DNA of 64,000 nt. Source: Jatrophihabitans cynanchi (GTDB lineage: Bacteria; Actinomycetota; Actinomycetes; Mycobacteriales; Jatrophihabitantaceae). This document shows positions 45,388 to 55,900 of this stretch, piece after piece. Numbering within the stretch: the first letter of the stretch is position 1; each line of letters opens with the position of its first letter. Below the pieces are notes generated by a model. It did not search any database and was not told where the DNA came from. It saw only the letters and a list, made by a program, of their open reading frames with translations. Both the position numbers and the translations under genes were made by a program. The stretch lies in NCBI RefSeq assembly GCF_027247405.1, contig NZ_CP097463.1:3348001-3412000 (forward strand), written 5' to 3'.

Positions 45388-46548
45388 TCAGTCGGTGTCG
45401 GCCGCGGCGAGCCCGGCCGTCCACTTCTCCTCGATCCGGCCGTAGCGCCACACCAGCAGCGCGACGAACCAGGCGAGCACGAACAGGGCCACGATCGCGT
45501 AGCCGGCGTAGTCCAGCGGGATGCCGGCGATCGCGGCGATCGGGCCGGAGGTGATGTTCGCCTGCTCGGCGAGCACCCCGACAAGTTCGACGGTGCCGAT
45601 CACGAGCGCGACCGCGACGGAGATCGAGGTGATCGTGATGTTGTAGAAGACCTTGCGCACCGGCTTGGCGAAGGCCCAGCCGTACGCGGCGTTCATGAAC
45701 ACGCCGTCGACGGTGTCGGCCAGGCACATCCCGGCTGCGAACAGGATCGGTAACACCAAGATCACGTAGAACGGCAGGTTGAAGGCCGCCGCGCCGCCGG
45801 CCAGCACGAGCAGGCCGATCTCGGTGGCGGTGTCGAAGCCGAGCCCGAACAGCACGCCGACCGGGTAGATGTGCCAGGCCTTGCGCACCGACCTGGTCAG
45901 CCCGCCGAGGAACCGGTTCATGAAGCCGCGCTTGTTCAGGTGCTCCTCGAGCTCCTGCTCGTCGTAACGCCCGGCCCGCATCTCGCGGAACACCTTGAGG
46001 ATGCCCGCGAGCACGATCAGGTTCAGGATGCCGAGGATCCACAGGAACGTCCCGGACACCGAGGCGCCGATCACGCCGGTGACCGAGTGCAGGCTGGAGT
46101 CCTGCTGCTCGACCGGCCCGGCGAGTGCCTTCACGCCGATCGACAGCAGCAGGGCGAGCAGGAAGACGATCGTCGAGTGGCCGAGGGAGAACCAGAAGCC
46201 GACCGACAGCGGCTTGCGGCCGCCGTCGCGCTCGACGTTGTCGGCCATCAGCTTGCGGGTGGTGTTGTCGACCGCGGCGATGTGGTCGGCGTCGAACGCG
46301 TGCCGCAGGCCGAAGGTGTAGGCCAGGATGCCGACGCCCACGCTGAACACCGGGTGGTCGCCGCCCAGGTTGTAGTGCTTCGGGACGACGAGCCCGAACA
46401 ACAGCCCGAAGCCGAGCACGTGCAGGAACACGATGAAGCCGGCCATCCCGGCCAGCGACGTCCAGTCCTGCTGGTTCAGGCTGGCGCGAAACCGGTCCAG
46501 GCCGGACTGCGCTCGTTCGCCGGGTGCGGCGACCGCGCTCTCGGCCAT
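45388..46548 (-). CDS. Nickel/cobalt permease, HoxN/HupN/NixA (NiCoT) family
   Basis: This 386-aa transporter has eight predicted membrane helices. The family signature for metal recognition is in helix 2, GLRHAFDADHIAAVDNTTRK (His-x4-Asp-His). Companions are VGFWFSLGHSTIVF, VGVLFGLGFDTATEIGLLVL and LFAAGMCLADTVDGVFMNAA. It imports Ni2+ and/or Co2+ for enzymes such as urease, hydrogenase or superoxide dismutase, or for cobalamin. The ATG has GGAGGG upstream. An exact TTGCAA-N5-TTGCAA site, the Nur operator pattern, lies 46 bp upstream of the start. Confidence 0.93.
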   Translation of the reverse strand: MAESAVAAPGERAQSGLDRFRASLNQQDWTSLAGMAGFIVFLHVLGFGLLFGLVVPKHYNLGGDHPVFSVGVGILAYTFGLRHAFDADHIAAVDNTTRKLMADNVERDGGRKPLSVGFWFSLGHSTIVFLLALLLSIGVKALAGPVEQQDSSLHSVTGVIGASVSGTFLWILGILNLIVLAGILKVFREMRAGRYDEQELEEHLNKRGFMNRFLGGLTRSVRKAWHIYPVGVLFGLGFDTATEIGLLVLAGGAAAFNLPFYVILVLPILFAAGMCLADTVDGVFMNAAYGWAFAKPVRKVFYNITITSISVAVALVIGTVELVGVLAEQANITSGPIAAIAGIPLDYAGYAIVALFVLAWFVALLVWRYGRIEEKWTAGLAAADTD

Positions 46549-46593
46549 GCCTGCTTCCCTCCGTGGAGTGATCTCGATCCGTCCGACAGCTTA

Positions 46594-46610
46594 TTGCAAA
46601 CGTATTGCAA
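46594..46610. promoter_or_regulatory. Nur box (nickel-responsive Fur-family operator)
   Basis: TTGCAA (46594-46599), five bases, TTGCAA (46605-46610). This matches exactly the TTGCAA-N5-TTGCAA operator described for the nickel regulator Nur of Streptomyces. On the minus strand it is followed directly by TAAGCT, a plausible -10 of the nickel permease, so Nur binding would block that promoter. It also lies about 20 bp from the -10 (TAGAGT, 46631-46636) of the divergent gene at 46672. Confidence 0.8.
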
Positions 46611-46671
46611 CAAGCCAGCCGGCCGCCGGTTAGAGTGACCCGATCCGTCCGCTTCGTCCCCGGGAGGTCCG

Positions 46672-47256
46672 GTGCGTCCGTCCTCGACAGATCCGGTGCG
46701 TTGGGACGCCGTGTTCGCCGACCTGGAGGCGCAGGCGGAGGCGCTGGAGATCGCCGAGCGGGCCGCCGAGGTGCAGGACCGGGTGCGCGCCGAGGTGGGT
46801 GAGTTGACCGTCGTCGACCGGCTGCGCCCCGCGGTCGGGACGGTGCTGCGGCTGCGCACCGTCGACGGGCTGGTTTGCGCCGGCACGCTGGCTCGCGTCG
46901 GACCGGATTGGGTGCTGCTCGAGCAGGACGGCGACCGCGAACTGCTGGTGTGCCTGGCCGCGGTCACCGGGATCAGCGGTCTGGGCCGGCAGTCGGCGGT
47001 GCCGAACAGCATGGACGTCGTCTCGTCGCGGTTGCGGCTGTGGTTCGTGCTGCGGCGGATCGCGCGCGACCGCTCGCCGGTCTCGGTGCGGCTGGCGGAC
47101 GCGACGGCGCTGGCGGCGACGATCGACCGGGTCGGGGCGGACTTCGTCGAGGTCGCGGTGCACCCGCCGGGGGAGGCACGCCGGGTTGCCGCGGTGCGCG
47201 ACGTGCTGGTGGTGCCGATGACCGCGCTGGTGTCGGTGCGCCGCTCGGCGAACTAG
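46672..47256 (+). CDS. Conserved actinobacterial protein of unknown function
   Basis: This 194-aa soluble protein has an N-terminal helical, acidic segment (VFADLEAQAEALEIAERAAE) followed by Sm/SH3-like beta repeats: GTVLRLRTVDGLVCAGTLAR, VGPDWVLLEQDGDRELLVCL and SVRLADATALAATIDRVGAD. Two consecutive small barrels are likely. Similar actinobacterial proteins carry no assigned function. The GTG start follows GGAGGT, and TAGAGT at 46631 is a probable -10. Although it is divergent from the nickel permease, it shows no metal-binding residues. Confidence 0.7.
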   Translation: MRPSSTDPVRWDAVFADLEAQAEALEIAERAAEVQDRVRAEVGELTVVDRLRPAVGTVLRLRTVDGLVCAGTLARVGPDWVLLEQDGDRELLVCLAAVTGISGLGRQSAVPNSMDVVSSRLRLWFVLRRIARDRSPVSVRLADATALAATIDRVGADFVEVAVHPPGEARRVAAVRDVLVVPMTALVSVRRSAN

Positions 47257-47280
47257 CCGCTCGGCGAATTGGGCCGTACC

Positions 47281-47306
47281 GAGCACGCGCGCTGTCAGGC
47301 GTGCTC
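47281..47306. terminator. Hairpin between convergent genes
   Basis: GAGCACGC (47281-47288) and GCGTGCTC (47299-47306) form a perfect 8-bp stem with a 10-base loop. It overlaps the stop codon of the minus-strand HTH gene, so it can terminate the plus-strand transcript and lies inside the other. Confidence 0.5.
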
Positions 47307-47531
47307 GTCCTGACCCTCGACGAACGGGTGGGCGCTGACGAACGCACGCGTCTGGTCGTACATCCGCGCGATGTACTGCTCCAACTGCTCGCGCTCGACC
47401 CGCCACTGGCCGCGGCCGCCGATCTTGATCGCGACCAGCTCGCCGCTGCGCACCAGCGCATACGTCTGCGAGGCGGAGATGTTGAGCACCTCGGCGACGT
47501 CGGCGAGCGTCAGGAAGCGGTCGGCGGCCAT
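47295..47531 (-). CDS. Small helix-turn-helix (excisionase-type) DNA-binding protein
   Basis: This 78-aa protein has a MerR-like/HTH_17 domain: FLTLADVAEVLNISASQTYA, then LVRSGELVAIKIGGRGQWRV as the wing and REQLEQYIARMYDQTRAFV as the final helix. Excisionase-like single-domain proteins of this type in actinobacteria are mostly chromosomal regulators, not phage excisionases; no integrase or att site is near. CAGACT ends six bases before the ATG on the same strand, so a leaderless transcript is likely. Confidence 0.85.
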   Translation of the reverse strand: MAADRFLTLADVAEVLNISASQTYALVRSGELVAIKIGGRGQWRVEREQLEQYIARMYDQTRAFVSAHPFVEGQDEHA

Positions 47532-47632
47532 GGCACCAGTCTGGCATCCGGCAGGCCGTCCGGAGCCGGCTGTCCACAGCGCCCGAGGGGCTGCTATCGC
47601 CTGGTATGCGATTGTCCGGCACTATGTCCGGC

Positions 47633-48307
47633 GTGAGCGTCTCGTCACCGACCCCGAAACGAGTACAGACGCCACGCTGGTTCGACCTGCGGCTCGCCGC
47701 GGGAATCGTGCTGGTGCTGGGCTCGGTGCTGATCGGCGCGAAGATCGTCTCCGGAGCCCACGCGACGTACCGGATGCCCGCCCTCACCCATGACGTCGCG
47801 GCCGGCACGACGCTGCGGGCGGCCGACCTGCAGCTGGTGCAGGTACGGCTGCCCGACCACGGCAGCGGCGTCTACGTCGGGCACAGTGCCGACGCGGTGG
47901 GGCGCCGGCTGAACCGCGCGCTGGCCAGGGGCGAGCTGGTGCCGGCCGCCGCATTGTCGGAGGCACCGGCCCTCACCACGGTCAGCGTGCCGATCGCGCC
48001 GGGTCGTGCGCCGGCCCTGCATCCCGGCCAACGCGTGCAGCTGTGGCTCTCGACCAAACTGTGCCCGTCGCTGGTCCTGCTCGCCGACGTCACCGTGCAG
48101 GACGCGCACGAGAGCGCCGGCACGATCGGCTCGGCGACCGGGCAGGACATCGTGCTCAGCGTCCCGGCCGCGCTGGCCGACCGGGTGATCGCCGCCCTTG
48201 CGCTCCAGGACGCCGCGATCCGGGCCGGCATCCTGACCGGGGCACGCCACGACGGCGCCAACGACGCGCTGCCGAGCCTGAGCGCCTGCGCGGCGCAGCC
48301 GTCGTGA
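47633..48307 (+). CDS. SAF-domain protein (CpaB/flagella basal body P-ring-like)
   Basis: This 224-aa protein has one membrane helix at ~20-40 and an extracytoplasmic SAF domain: MPALTHDVAAGTTLRAADLQ, GRRLNRALARGELVPAAALS, then VSVPIAPGRAPALHPGQRVQ. SAF domains occur in CpaB/RcpC pilus proteins and FlgA. No other pilus genes are present except the coupled CpaE-like ATPase. GTG 47633 is preceded at seven bases by CACTAT, favouring it over ATG codons at 47606 and 47624. Confidence 0.8.
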   Translation: MSVSSPTPKRVQTPRWFDLRLAAGIVLVLGSVLIGAKIVSGAHATYRMPALTHDVAAGTTLRAADLQLVQVRLPDHGSGVYVGHSADAVGRRLNRALARGELVPAAALSEAPALTTVSVPIAPGRAPALHPGQRVQLWLSTKLCPSLVLLADVTVQDAHESAGTIGSATGQDIVLSVPAALADRVIAALALQDAAIRAGILTGARHDGANDALPSLSACAAQPS

Positions 48308-49614
48308 AGCTGCCCGTGCTCACCGCCGCGGGCGGGCAGGCGTGGGAGACGAGCCTGGTTGCCGCGCTCGACGGCGGCGAGTTCGGGGTGAGCATCGCGC
48401 GCCGCTGCGTCGACGTGGTCGACCTGCTCTCGGTCGCCGCGACCGGACAGGCGCGCGCGGCCCTCGTCGCCTGCTCGCTGCGCCGCTTGGACGCGGACGC
48501 GGTCGATCGCCTGCTCGCGGCCGACGTCGCGCCCGTCGCAGTCGTGCCGCGCGGCGACCCGGCGACCGAGGAACGGATGCGGGCGCTCGGGATCGACGCC
48601 CTGGTGCCCGACGACGCCGAGCCCGCGGTGGTGGCCGCGGTGCTGCTGGACGCGGTCCGGGCGCGCACCCAGCCGGAGGCGCCCGGCCGCTCGGCGCGCC
48701 TGTTCGGTGACCCCATGACGTCGATGGCGGTCCCGCCCGGGGCGAGCGCACCGGAGCCGACCGCCCCGACCCGCCGCGGCACGCTGGTGGCGGTATGGGG
48801 GCCGACCGGTGCACCCGGGCGGACCACGCTCGCCGTCACGCTCGCCGACGAGATCGGCCGGCTCGGGCTGGCCGCGCTGCTGATCGACGCCGACGTGTAC
48901 GGCGCGACCGTTGCCGCGACGCTCGGGCTGCTGGACGACTCGCCCGGGCTCGCCGCCGCGTGCCGGCAGGCGGCGGCGACCCGGCTGGATGCCGACGCCC
49001 TCGCCGCGCTGTGCTGGCAGCTCACGCCCGGGCTGCGCGTGCTGACCGGCGTCCCGCTCGCCGCGCGCTGGCCCGAGCTGCGCCCGGCCGCGATCGAGTC
49101 GGCCCTGACCGTGGCGCGCGGCATGGCCGACTTCACCGTGCTCGACTGCGGCTTCAACCTCGAAGCGGACGAGGAGCTGTCCTTCGACACCATCGCCCCG
49201 CGGCGCAACGGGGCGACGTTGGCCGCGCTCGCGGCCGCCGACGTGCTGATGGTGGTCGGCTCGGCCGATCCGATCGGGATGCAGCGGCTGGTGCGCGCCC
49301 TGGCGGACCTGCGCGAGCTGGACCTGCCCGGTGCCGTGTGGGTGGTGCTGAACAGGGTGCGGCCGGGCGTCGTGCCCGGCGACGTGCGCGCCGAGCTGTC
49401 CGGCGCGTTGCAGCGCTTCGCCGGCTGCACGCCGAGTGCGCTGCTGCCCCTGGACCAATCCTCGATGGACGCCGCGCTCGCGACCGGCCGCACGCTCGGC
49501 GAGGCACGGCCGACGGCACCGTTGCGCCGGGCGGTGCGCGATCTCGCGGCGGCGTTGACCGGTGTCCCGGCCCGTTCCGGCCCTCGCCGGTCGCACCTTC
49601 TGCCGTGGCGCTGA
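48304..49614 (+). CDS. CpaE/MinD-like P-loop ATPase
   Basis: This 436-aa protein has a receiver-like N-terminal part (~1-125, without obvious phospho-aspartate) and a MinD/ParA-type ATPase part (~155-420). The deviant Walker A is VWGPTGAPGRTTLAVTLADE, where the usual signature lysine of ParA (KGG-x-GKT) is replaced by Pro-Gly-Arg. ALLIDADVYGATVAATLGLL and FTVLDCGFNLE follow. CpaE proteins localise Tad pili in caulobacters. Here, with only a SAF partner, a septum- or pole-related function is possible but unproven. The GTG overlaps the SAF gene stop by four bases. Confidence 0.8.
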   Translation: MKLPVLTAAGGQAWETSLVAALDGGEFGVSIARRCVDVVDLLSVAATGQARAALVACSLRRLDADAVDRLLAADVAPVAVVPRGDPATEERMRALGIDALVPDDAEPAVVAAVLLDAVRARTQPEAPGRSARLFGDPMTSMAVPPGASAPEPTAPTRRGTLVAVWGPTGAPGRTTLAVTLADEIGRLGLAALLIDADVYGATVAATLGLLDDSPGLAAACRQAAATRLDADALAALCWQLTPGLRVLTGVPLAARWPELRPAAIESALTVARGMADFTVLDCGFNLEADEELSFDTIAPRRNGATLAALAAADVLMVVGSADPIGMQRLVRALADLRELDLPGAVWVVLNRVRPGVVPGDVRAELSGALQRFAGCTPSALLPLDQSSMDAALATGRTLGEARPTAPLRRAVRDLAAALTGVPARSGPRRSHLLPWR

Positions 49615-49681
49615 CCCGTCCCGCCCGGTGCCGTCTGTGACAATGGACGCCCACACCCGTCAGTGCCGAGAGGAGCCTGCC

Positions 49682-50749
49682 GTGAGTCCGGAGGCAACGC
49701 CCAGGCGAGCGATCGTGCTCGGCGGTGGCGGCGTGCTCGGGTTCGCGTGGACGCTCGGCGCGCTCGCCGCTGTCCAGGAGTTCGCCGGCTTCGATGCCCG
49801 CGACGTGGACCTCACGGTCGGCACCTCGGCCGGCGCGGTGGTCGCCGGGCTGCTCGGCTGCGGGATCTCCGTCGAGGAGCTGTGCCGGCACCACCAGGGC
49901 ATCCCGACGCCGGACGACCCGGTGATCCCGTACGCCTACGACGGCACCGGCGCCTCGCTGCCGCCGCGACCGAGACTGCGCCCCGGGGCGCCGCGGCTGG
50001 CCCTGGACGGGCTGCGCCACCCGCGGCGGATGGCGCCCCTGGTGGCGTTGTCCGGCCTGCTGCCCGAGGGTGCCGGCACGCTGGAGCCGGTGCACGCCCT
50101 GCTCGCCGAGGTCTGCGCGGACACCGGATACGCCGATCGCTGGCCGGAGCGGCCCCGGCCGTGGATCGTCACCGTCGACTACTCGACCGGTTCCCGGGTG
50201 GTCTTCGGCAGGGACGACTTCGCCCCGCGACGGGACGGTTCGGCGCGGGCGGTCCGGCGCGCGCGGCTCGCCGACGCGGTGACCGCGTCCAGCTCGATTC
50301 CGGGCTGGTACCCGCCGACGGTGATCGACTCCGTGCCCTACGTCGACGGTGGCGTGGCCTCGAACGCCTCGTTGGACCTGCTGATCGGCACCGCGGTGGA
50401 CGAGGTGTTCGTCCTGGCGCCGATGGGCGGCGCCGGCACCGACCGGCCGCGCACCGTGGTGCAGCGCATCGAGCGGGCGGTGCGCCGCACCATCGCGCGC
50501 ACCATCGCTCGCGATGCAACCGCCCTGCGCGCGCGCGGCGTGCGGGTGCGCGTGGTCGAGCCGCAACCGGAGGACCTCGCCGTGATGGGCCTGAACCTGA
50601 TGAACGCGGCACCGCGCCGCGACGTGCTGGAGACCGCCCGCCGCACCGCTGCCGAGCAGCTGCGCAGGCAGCGGATCTCCGCCGGCCAGAGCGCGGGCAG
50701 CAGTACCGGGGACGGCAGCGGCCGGCACGTATCCGGAGGCAGCGCGTGA
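49682..50749 (+). CDS. Patatin-like phospholipase
   Basis: This 355-aa protein has a patatin hydrolase domain: oxyanion loop AIVLGGGGVLGFAWTLGAL, nucleophile elbow GTSAG with Ser49, and catalytic Asp222 in VPYVDGGVASNASLDLL. It has no signal peptide, so it is probably a cytoplasmic or membrane-associated lipid acyl hydrolase. GTG 49682 is chosen because GAGAGGAG lies just upstream; ATG 49643 would add an unrelated extension. The C-terminus (Ser/Gly-rich) overlaps the DUF6912 start by four bases. Confidence 0.9.
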   Translation: MSPEATPRRAIVLGGGGVLGFAWTLGALAAVQEFAGFDARDVDLTVGTSAGAVVAGLLGCGISVEELCRHHQGIPTPDDPVIPYAYDGTGASLPPRPRLRPGAPRLALDGLRHPRRMAPLVALSGLLPEGAGTLEPVHALLAEVCADTGYADRWPERPRPWIVTVDYSTGSRVVFGRDDFAPRRDGSARAVRRARLADAVTASSSIPGWYPPTVIDSVPYVDGGVASNASLDLLIGTAVDEVFVLAPMGGAGTDRPRTVVQRIERAVRRTIARTIARDATALRARGVRVRVVEPQPEDLAVMGLNLMNAAPRRDVLETARRTAAEQLRRQRISAGQSAGSSTGDGSGRHVSGGSA

Positions 50750-51243
50750 GGATCTACCTGCCGGCCACCTCGGCCGGCTTGCGGGCGCTGCTGGACGACG
50801 GCGAGCTCGGCCCGGCGCCGCTGACCGCGTTCGCCGTCACCCCGGGCCTTCGCGAGTGGTACCACGATGATGACGTGGAGGCACTGGAGTACGCCGCGTT
50901 GAGCGAGGCGGCCCGCGCGTCGCTGCGGCTGATCGACGCCGACGCGACGGCAGCGTGGCGGCGCGTGGTCGTGGCACTGGACGCCGCCGAGGACCAGGTC
51001 GAGGTGCGTGACGACCTGGACCGCGGCGTGGTGCGGCTGGCCGCGCCCGTGATCGCGGCGCAGGTGGCGTCCGTCCACGTCGACGACGCGGACGCCGAGC
51101 CCGCCGTGACCGCCGCCGCGGGGGCGATCACCGCCGCGGACCTCGGCGACGAGGGCGCGCAGGAGAAGGTCGACGACGCCGACGGCTTCGAGCTGTCGTG
51201 GTACGCCCCCCAGGAGCTCGAGCAGCTGCTCGCCTCGTTCTGA
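50746..51243 (+). CDS. DUF6912 family protein
   Basis: This 165-aa acidic soluble protein is conserved in actinobacteria next to pruA, with function unknown. Order of conserved blocks: MRIYLPATSAGLRALLDDGE, then AFAVTPGLREWYHDDDVEAL, EYAALSEAARASLRLIDADA, RRVVVALD and the terminal LSWYAPQELEQLLASF. It is translationally coupled to the patatin gene (GTGA) and ends 38 bp before pruA. Confidence 0.82.
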   Translation: MRIYLPATSAGLRALLDDGELGPAPLTAFAVTPGLREWYHDDDVEALEYAALSEAARASLRLIDADATAAWRRVVVALDAAEDQVEVRDDLDRGVVRLAAPVIAAQVASVHVDDADAEPAVTAAAGAITAADLGDEGAQEKVDDADGFELSWYAPQELEQLLASF

Positions 51244-51281
51244 CCGTGAGCCCCGGTGCGGCCGCGTGGCACGATCGGGTC

Positions 51282-52910
<1,629 letters not shown>

Positions 52911-52928
52911 GCGCCGCTCACGGCGGTC

Positions 52929-55900
52929 TCACGGCAGCGCCACCTGGATCGGGATCGGGCCGGCGCCGAACCCGGGACCCCACGCGGGGTCGCCGACCAG
53001 GACGCCCCGCCCGGGCGGAGCGTCGCCGCGCCGGCGGGGCAGCCGCACACCGGCCAGCTCCCCGTCGGCCGGGCCGGGTGCCAGCAGCACGGCGCACCGG
53101 CTGCGCCGCACCTCGGCGCCCACACCCCGGAACGTGATCGCCAGCTCGCTGCTGTCCCCGGCGGCGACCGCGGCGAGACCGGCCGGGCCGTCGCGCACCA
53201 AGGTCGTCAGCGCCTCGCCCGCGGCCGCGTCCAGGAAGGCGGCGCTGTCATCGACCAGTACGGCCCGCGGGGCCGGCCGGTCCGGCGGCTGCTCGCCGGG
53301 CCGCAGCACCGGGACGTCCCGTTCGATCGCCAGCGCCGTGAGCGGTGAGCGCGCCGGGGCGGCCACCAGCATCGGCACGTCCAGGGCGAGCAGTTGCAGC
53401 AACAGCAGGCGCAGCACGGTCGAGCGCCCGGAGCGCGGCGGCCCGGCCACCAGCAGCCGGGCCTGCCCGGCGAACAGGTCGACCGCGACGGGCGCGGCCG
53501 CATCGCCGCCCACGCCCAGCAGCACCCGACCTGCGCGTGCGGGCAGCGCGTCCAACTCGACCTGCGGCGGCAGCGGACGCACCCGCACGGCCCCGGTCGC
53601 GCGCGGGCTGTCGCGCCAGCGCGTGCGTGCCCGCGCGATCGCGCGCTGCTGCTCGGCTTCCGTCGGCGCCGCGCCGAGGTGCGCCAGCTGGAGCTCGGCC
53701 GCGTCGCCCACCCGCACCGCCCGGCCGGGGCACGCGCGGGTGGGCAGCTGGGCGGGTGCGACGCCGGCGAGGGCGGCGTCGTTGCGGTCGCTCAGCGGCA
53801 ACAGCAGGCGCACGCCCACCTGGCCGGCCAGCCGTGGCGCGAACGTGCCGGGGCCGCCGGCGATCGCGGTGCTGAACCCCGCGCTGGGCCCGGCACGCAG
53901 CAGTTCGAGCAGCGCGTCGGTGGTGCCGCCCGCGTCCAGTTCGTCGACCGCCGCGCTGAACTCCTCCCACCCGTCCAGCAGCAGCAGCACCGGTGGCGGC
54001 GGCCCCGGTGCCTCGCGCCGCCGGCCGGCTTCGGTGCGCAGCCGGCGCACCAGCAACGCGGCGGTGGTGGCGTCCGGGCCGACGAGCGAACCGGTGTGCG
54101 GCAGCATGCCGAGCGCTCCGAGCCCGCCGCCGGCGAAGTCGATGGCGTAGAGCTGCAGGCGATCCGGCGGCAGCTGCGCCGCCGCGCCGACAGCAAGGGT
54201 GAGCAGCGCGGACGTGCGGCCGGTGCGCGGAGCGCCGGCGATGAGCAACGACTGCGGCGCGGACAGGTCCGCGAACAGTGCCCGCCGGCACTGCTGGGTG
54301 GGCAGATCCAGCAGCCCGAGCGGCACCTGTGTCTCGGTACCGCCGGTGAGGTCGGCCGCCTTGACCCTCTCGGGAAGCGGCGGCAGCCACGGGGCGTGTG
54401 GTTCGGCGATGCCGGCCCGCATGGCCGCCGCGCGCAGCGCCGCCACCACCGCAGGCAGGTCGTTGCCGCCGCTGTCGTCGGCGTGCGCGGGCGCCGGCGC
54501 CGGCCGACGCCAGTGATCGAGCGGCACGGACGGGACTCCGGCGTAGGGGTCGCCGCCGAGGTGCGCGACCTGCACGGGTACCGGTGCGCCGCCGGCTAGC
54601 TGCAGGTAGGCCCGGCCCGGCGTACGTGGGGTGATCGCAGCTGCGTCGTCGGTGCCGATCACGTCACGCGACTCGCCCGGGTCGCTCACCCGCAGGCAGA
54701 TCCGCAGCGCGGTGTTCGTGCGGATCTCTGCCGAGATCGACCCGCCGGGACGCTGTGTGGCGAGCACCAGGTGCACGCCCAGGGAGCGACCGCGGCGGGC
54801 GATCCCCACCAGCCCGGTGACGAACTCGGCCAGCTCACCGGCCAGTTCGGCGAACTCGTCCACGACGATGACCAGCCGCGGCAACGGCGCAGCGGCGCCG
54901 GCCGCCCGGTACTCCTCGAGGTCGCGCGCGGCGACTGCGGCCAGTAGCCGCTCGCGCCGGGTCAGCTCGGCCGTCAGGGAGCGCAACGCGCGCCGGGCGA
55001 GGTGCGGGTCGAGGTCGGTGACGACACCGACCGTGTGCGGCAGCCGGGCGCACTCGGCGAACGCGGCGCCGCCCTTGTAGTCGATCAGCACGAAGGTGAC
55101 CGCATCCGGGCTGTGCCGGATCGCCAGGCCGGCGACCAGCGCACGGAGCACCTCGGACTTGCCCGATCCGGTCGTTCCCGCCACCAGCGCGTGCGGGCCG
55201 TCGCGGGCGAGGTCGACCACGCAGGGACCGGCTGCGCCGAGGCCGAGCACGGTGTCCAGGCCACCGGTGTCGGCCGCCCACCGCGTCACGCACCTGTCCC
55301 GATCCAGCTCCTCGCCCAGCAGCGGCAGCAGCCGGCAACGCTCCGGCACGGCCGCGTCCGGCCGCGAGCCGCTGTCGCGCAGCGGGGCCAGTGCCCGGGC
55401 GAGGCGGTCGGCCCAGTCCGGACCGACCCGGTCGGCGATGACCTCGCAGCGCGTCACACCGGTCCGCAGCACAGCCCGGTTGCCACTCTCGCCGGTCGCC
55501 GCGAGCACGCTCGTACAGACCGCGGGCAGCGCGGCCTCCCGCTCGTCGACGCACAGCGCGCTGGTCGTGCCGGCGGCCAGCAGGTCCGGCAGGCCGGGGG
55601 TATCGGCGAGCACGCCGTGGCGGTCCACAACGAGCACCAGACGGCCAGGCTGCGCCGCCGCCCGGGCAAGCTCGGCGACGAGGGCCGCGTGCTCGCCCGG
55701 CGCCGTCGCCACCCGGCCGCCGAGATGCGGCAGCCACCGTGCCCAGCGCCAGCCCGGCTCGCTCGCCGGCGACAGCAACAGGGCGAGCCGCAGCTGGGCC
55801 GGTGGATGGTGCGCGCACAACTGACCCACCAGGCATCGGGCGATGCCGGCCGCGATCGGCGCGGGCGCCGCGATGCCGATCGGGCCGTCGGACAGGCCGA

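Noticed and set aside
47295-47531. Phage excisionase marking an integrated element
   Set aside because: The HTH protein is of excisionase type, but no integrase, att repeats, tRNA gene or composition change surrounds it, and the neighbours are conserved housekeeping genes.
47633-49614. Tad/Flp pilus locus
   Set aside because: Only SAF and CpaE-like proteins are present; CpaF, TadB, TadC, prepilin and peptidase genes are missing from the window.
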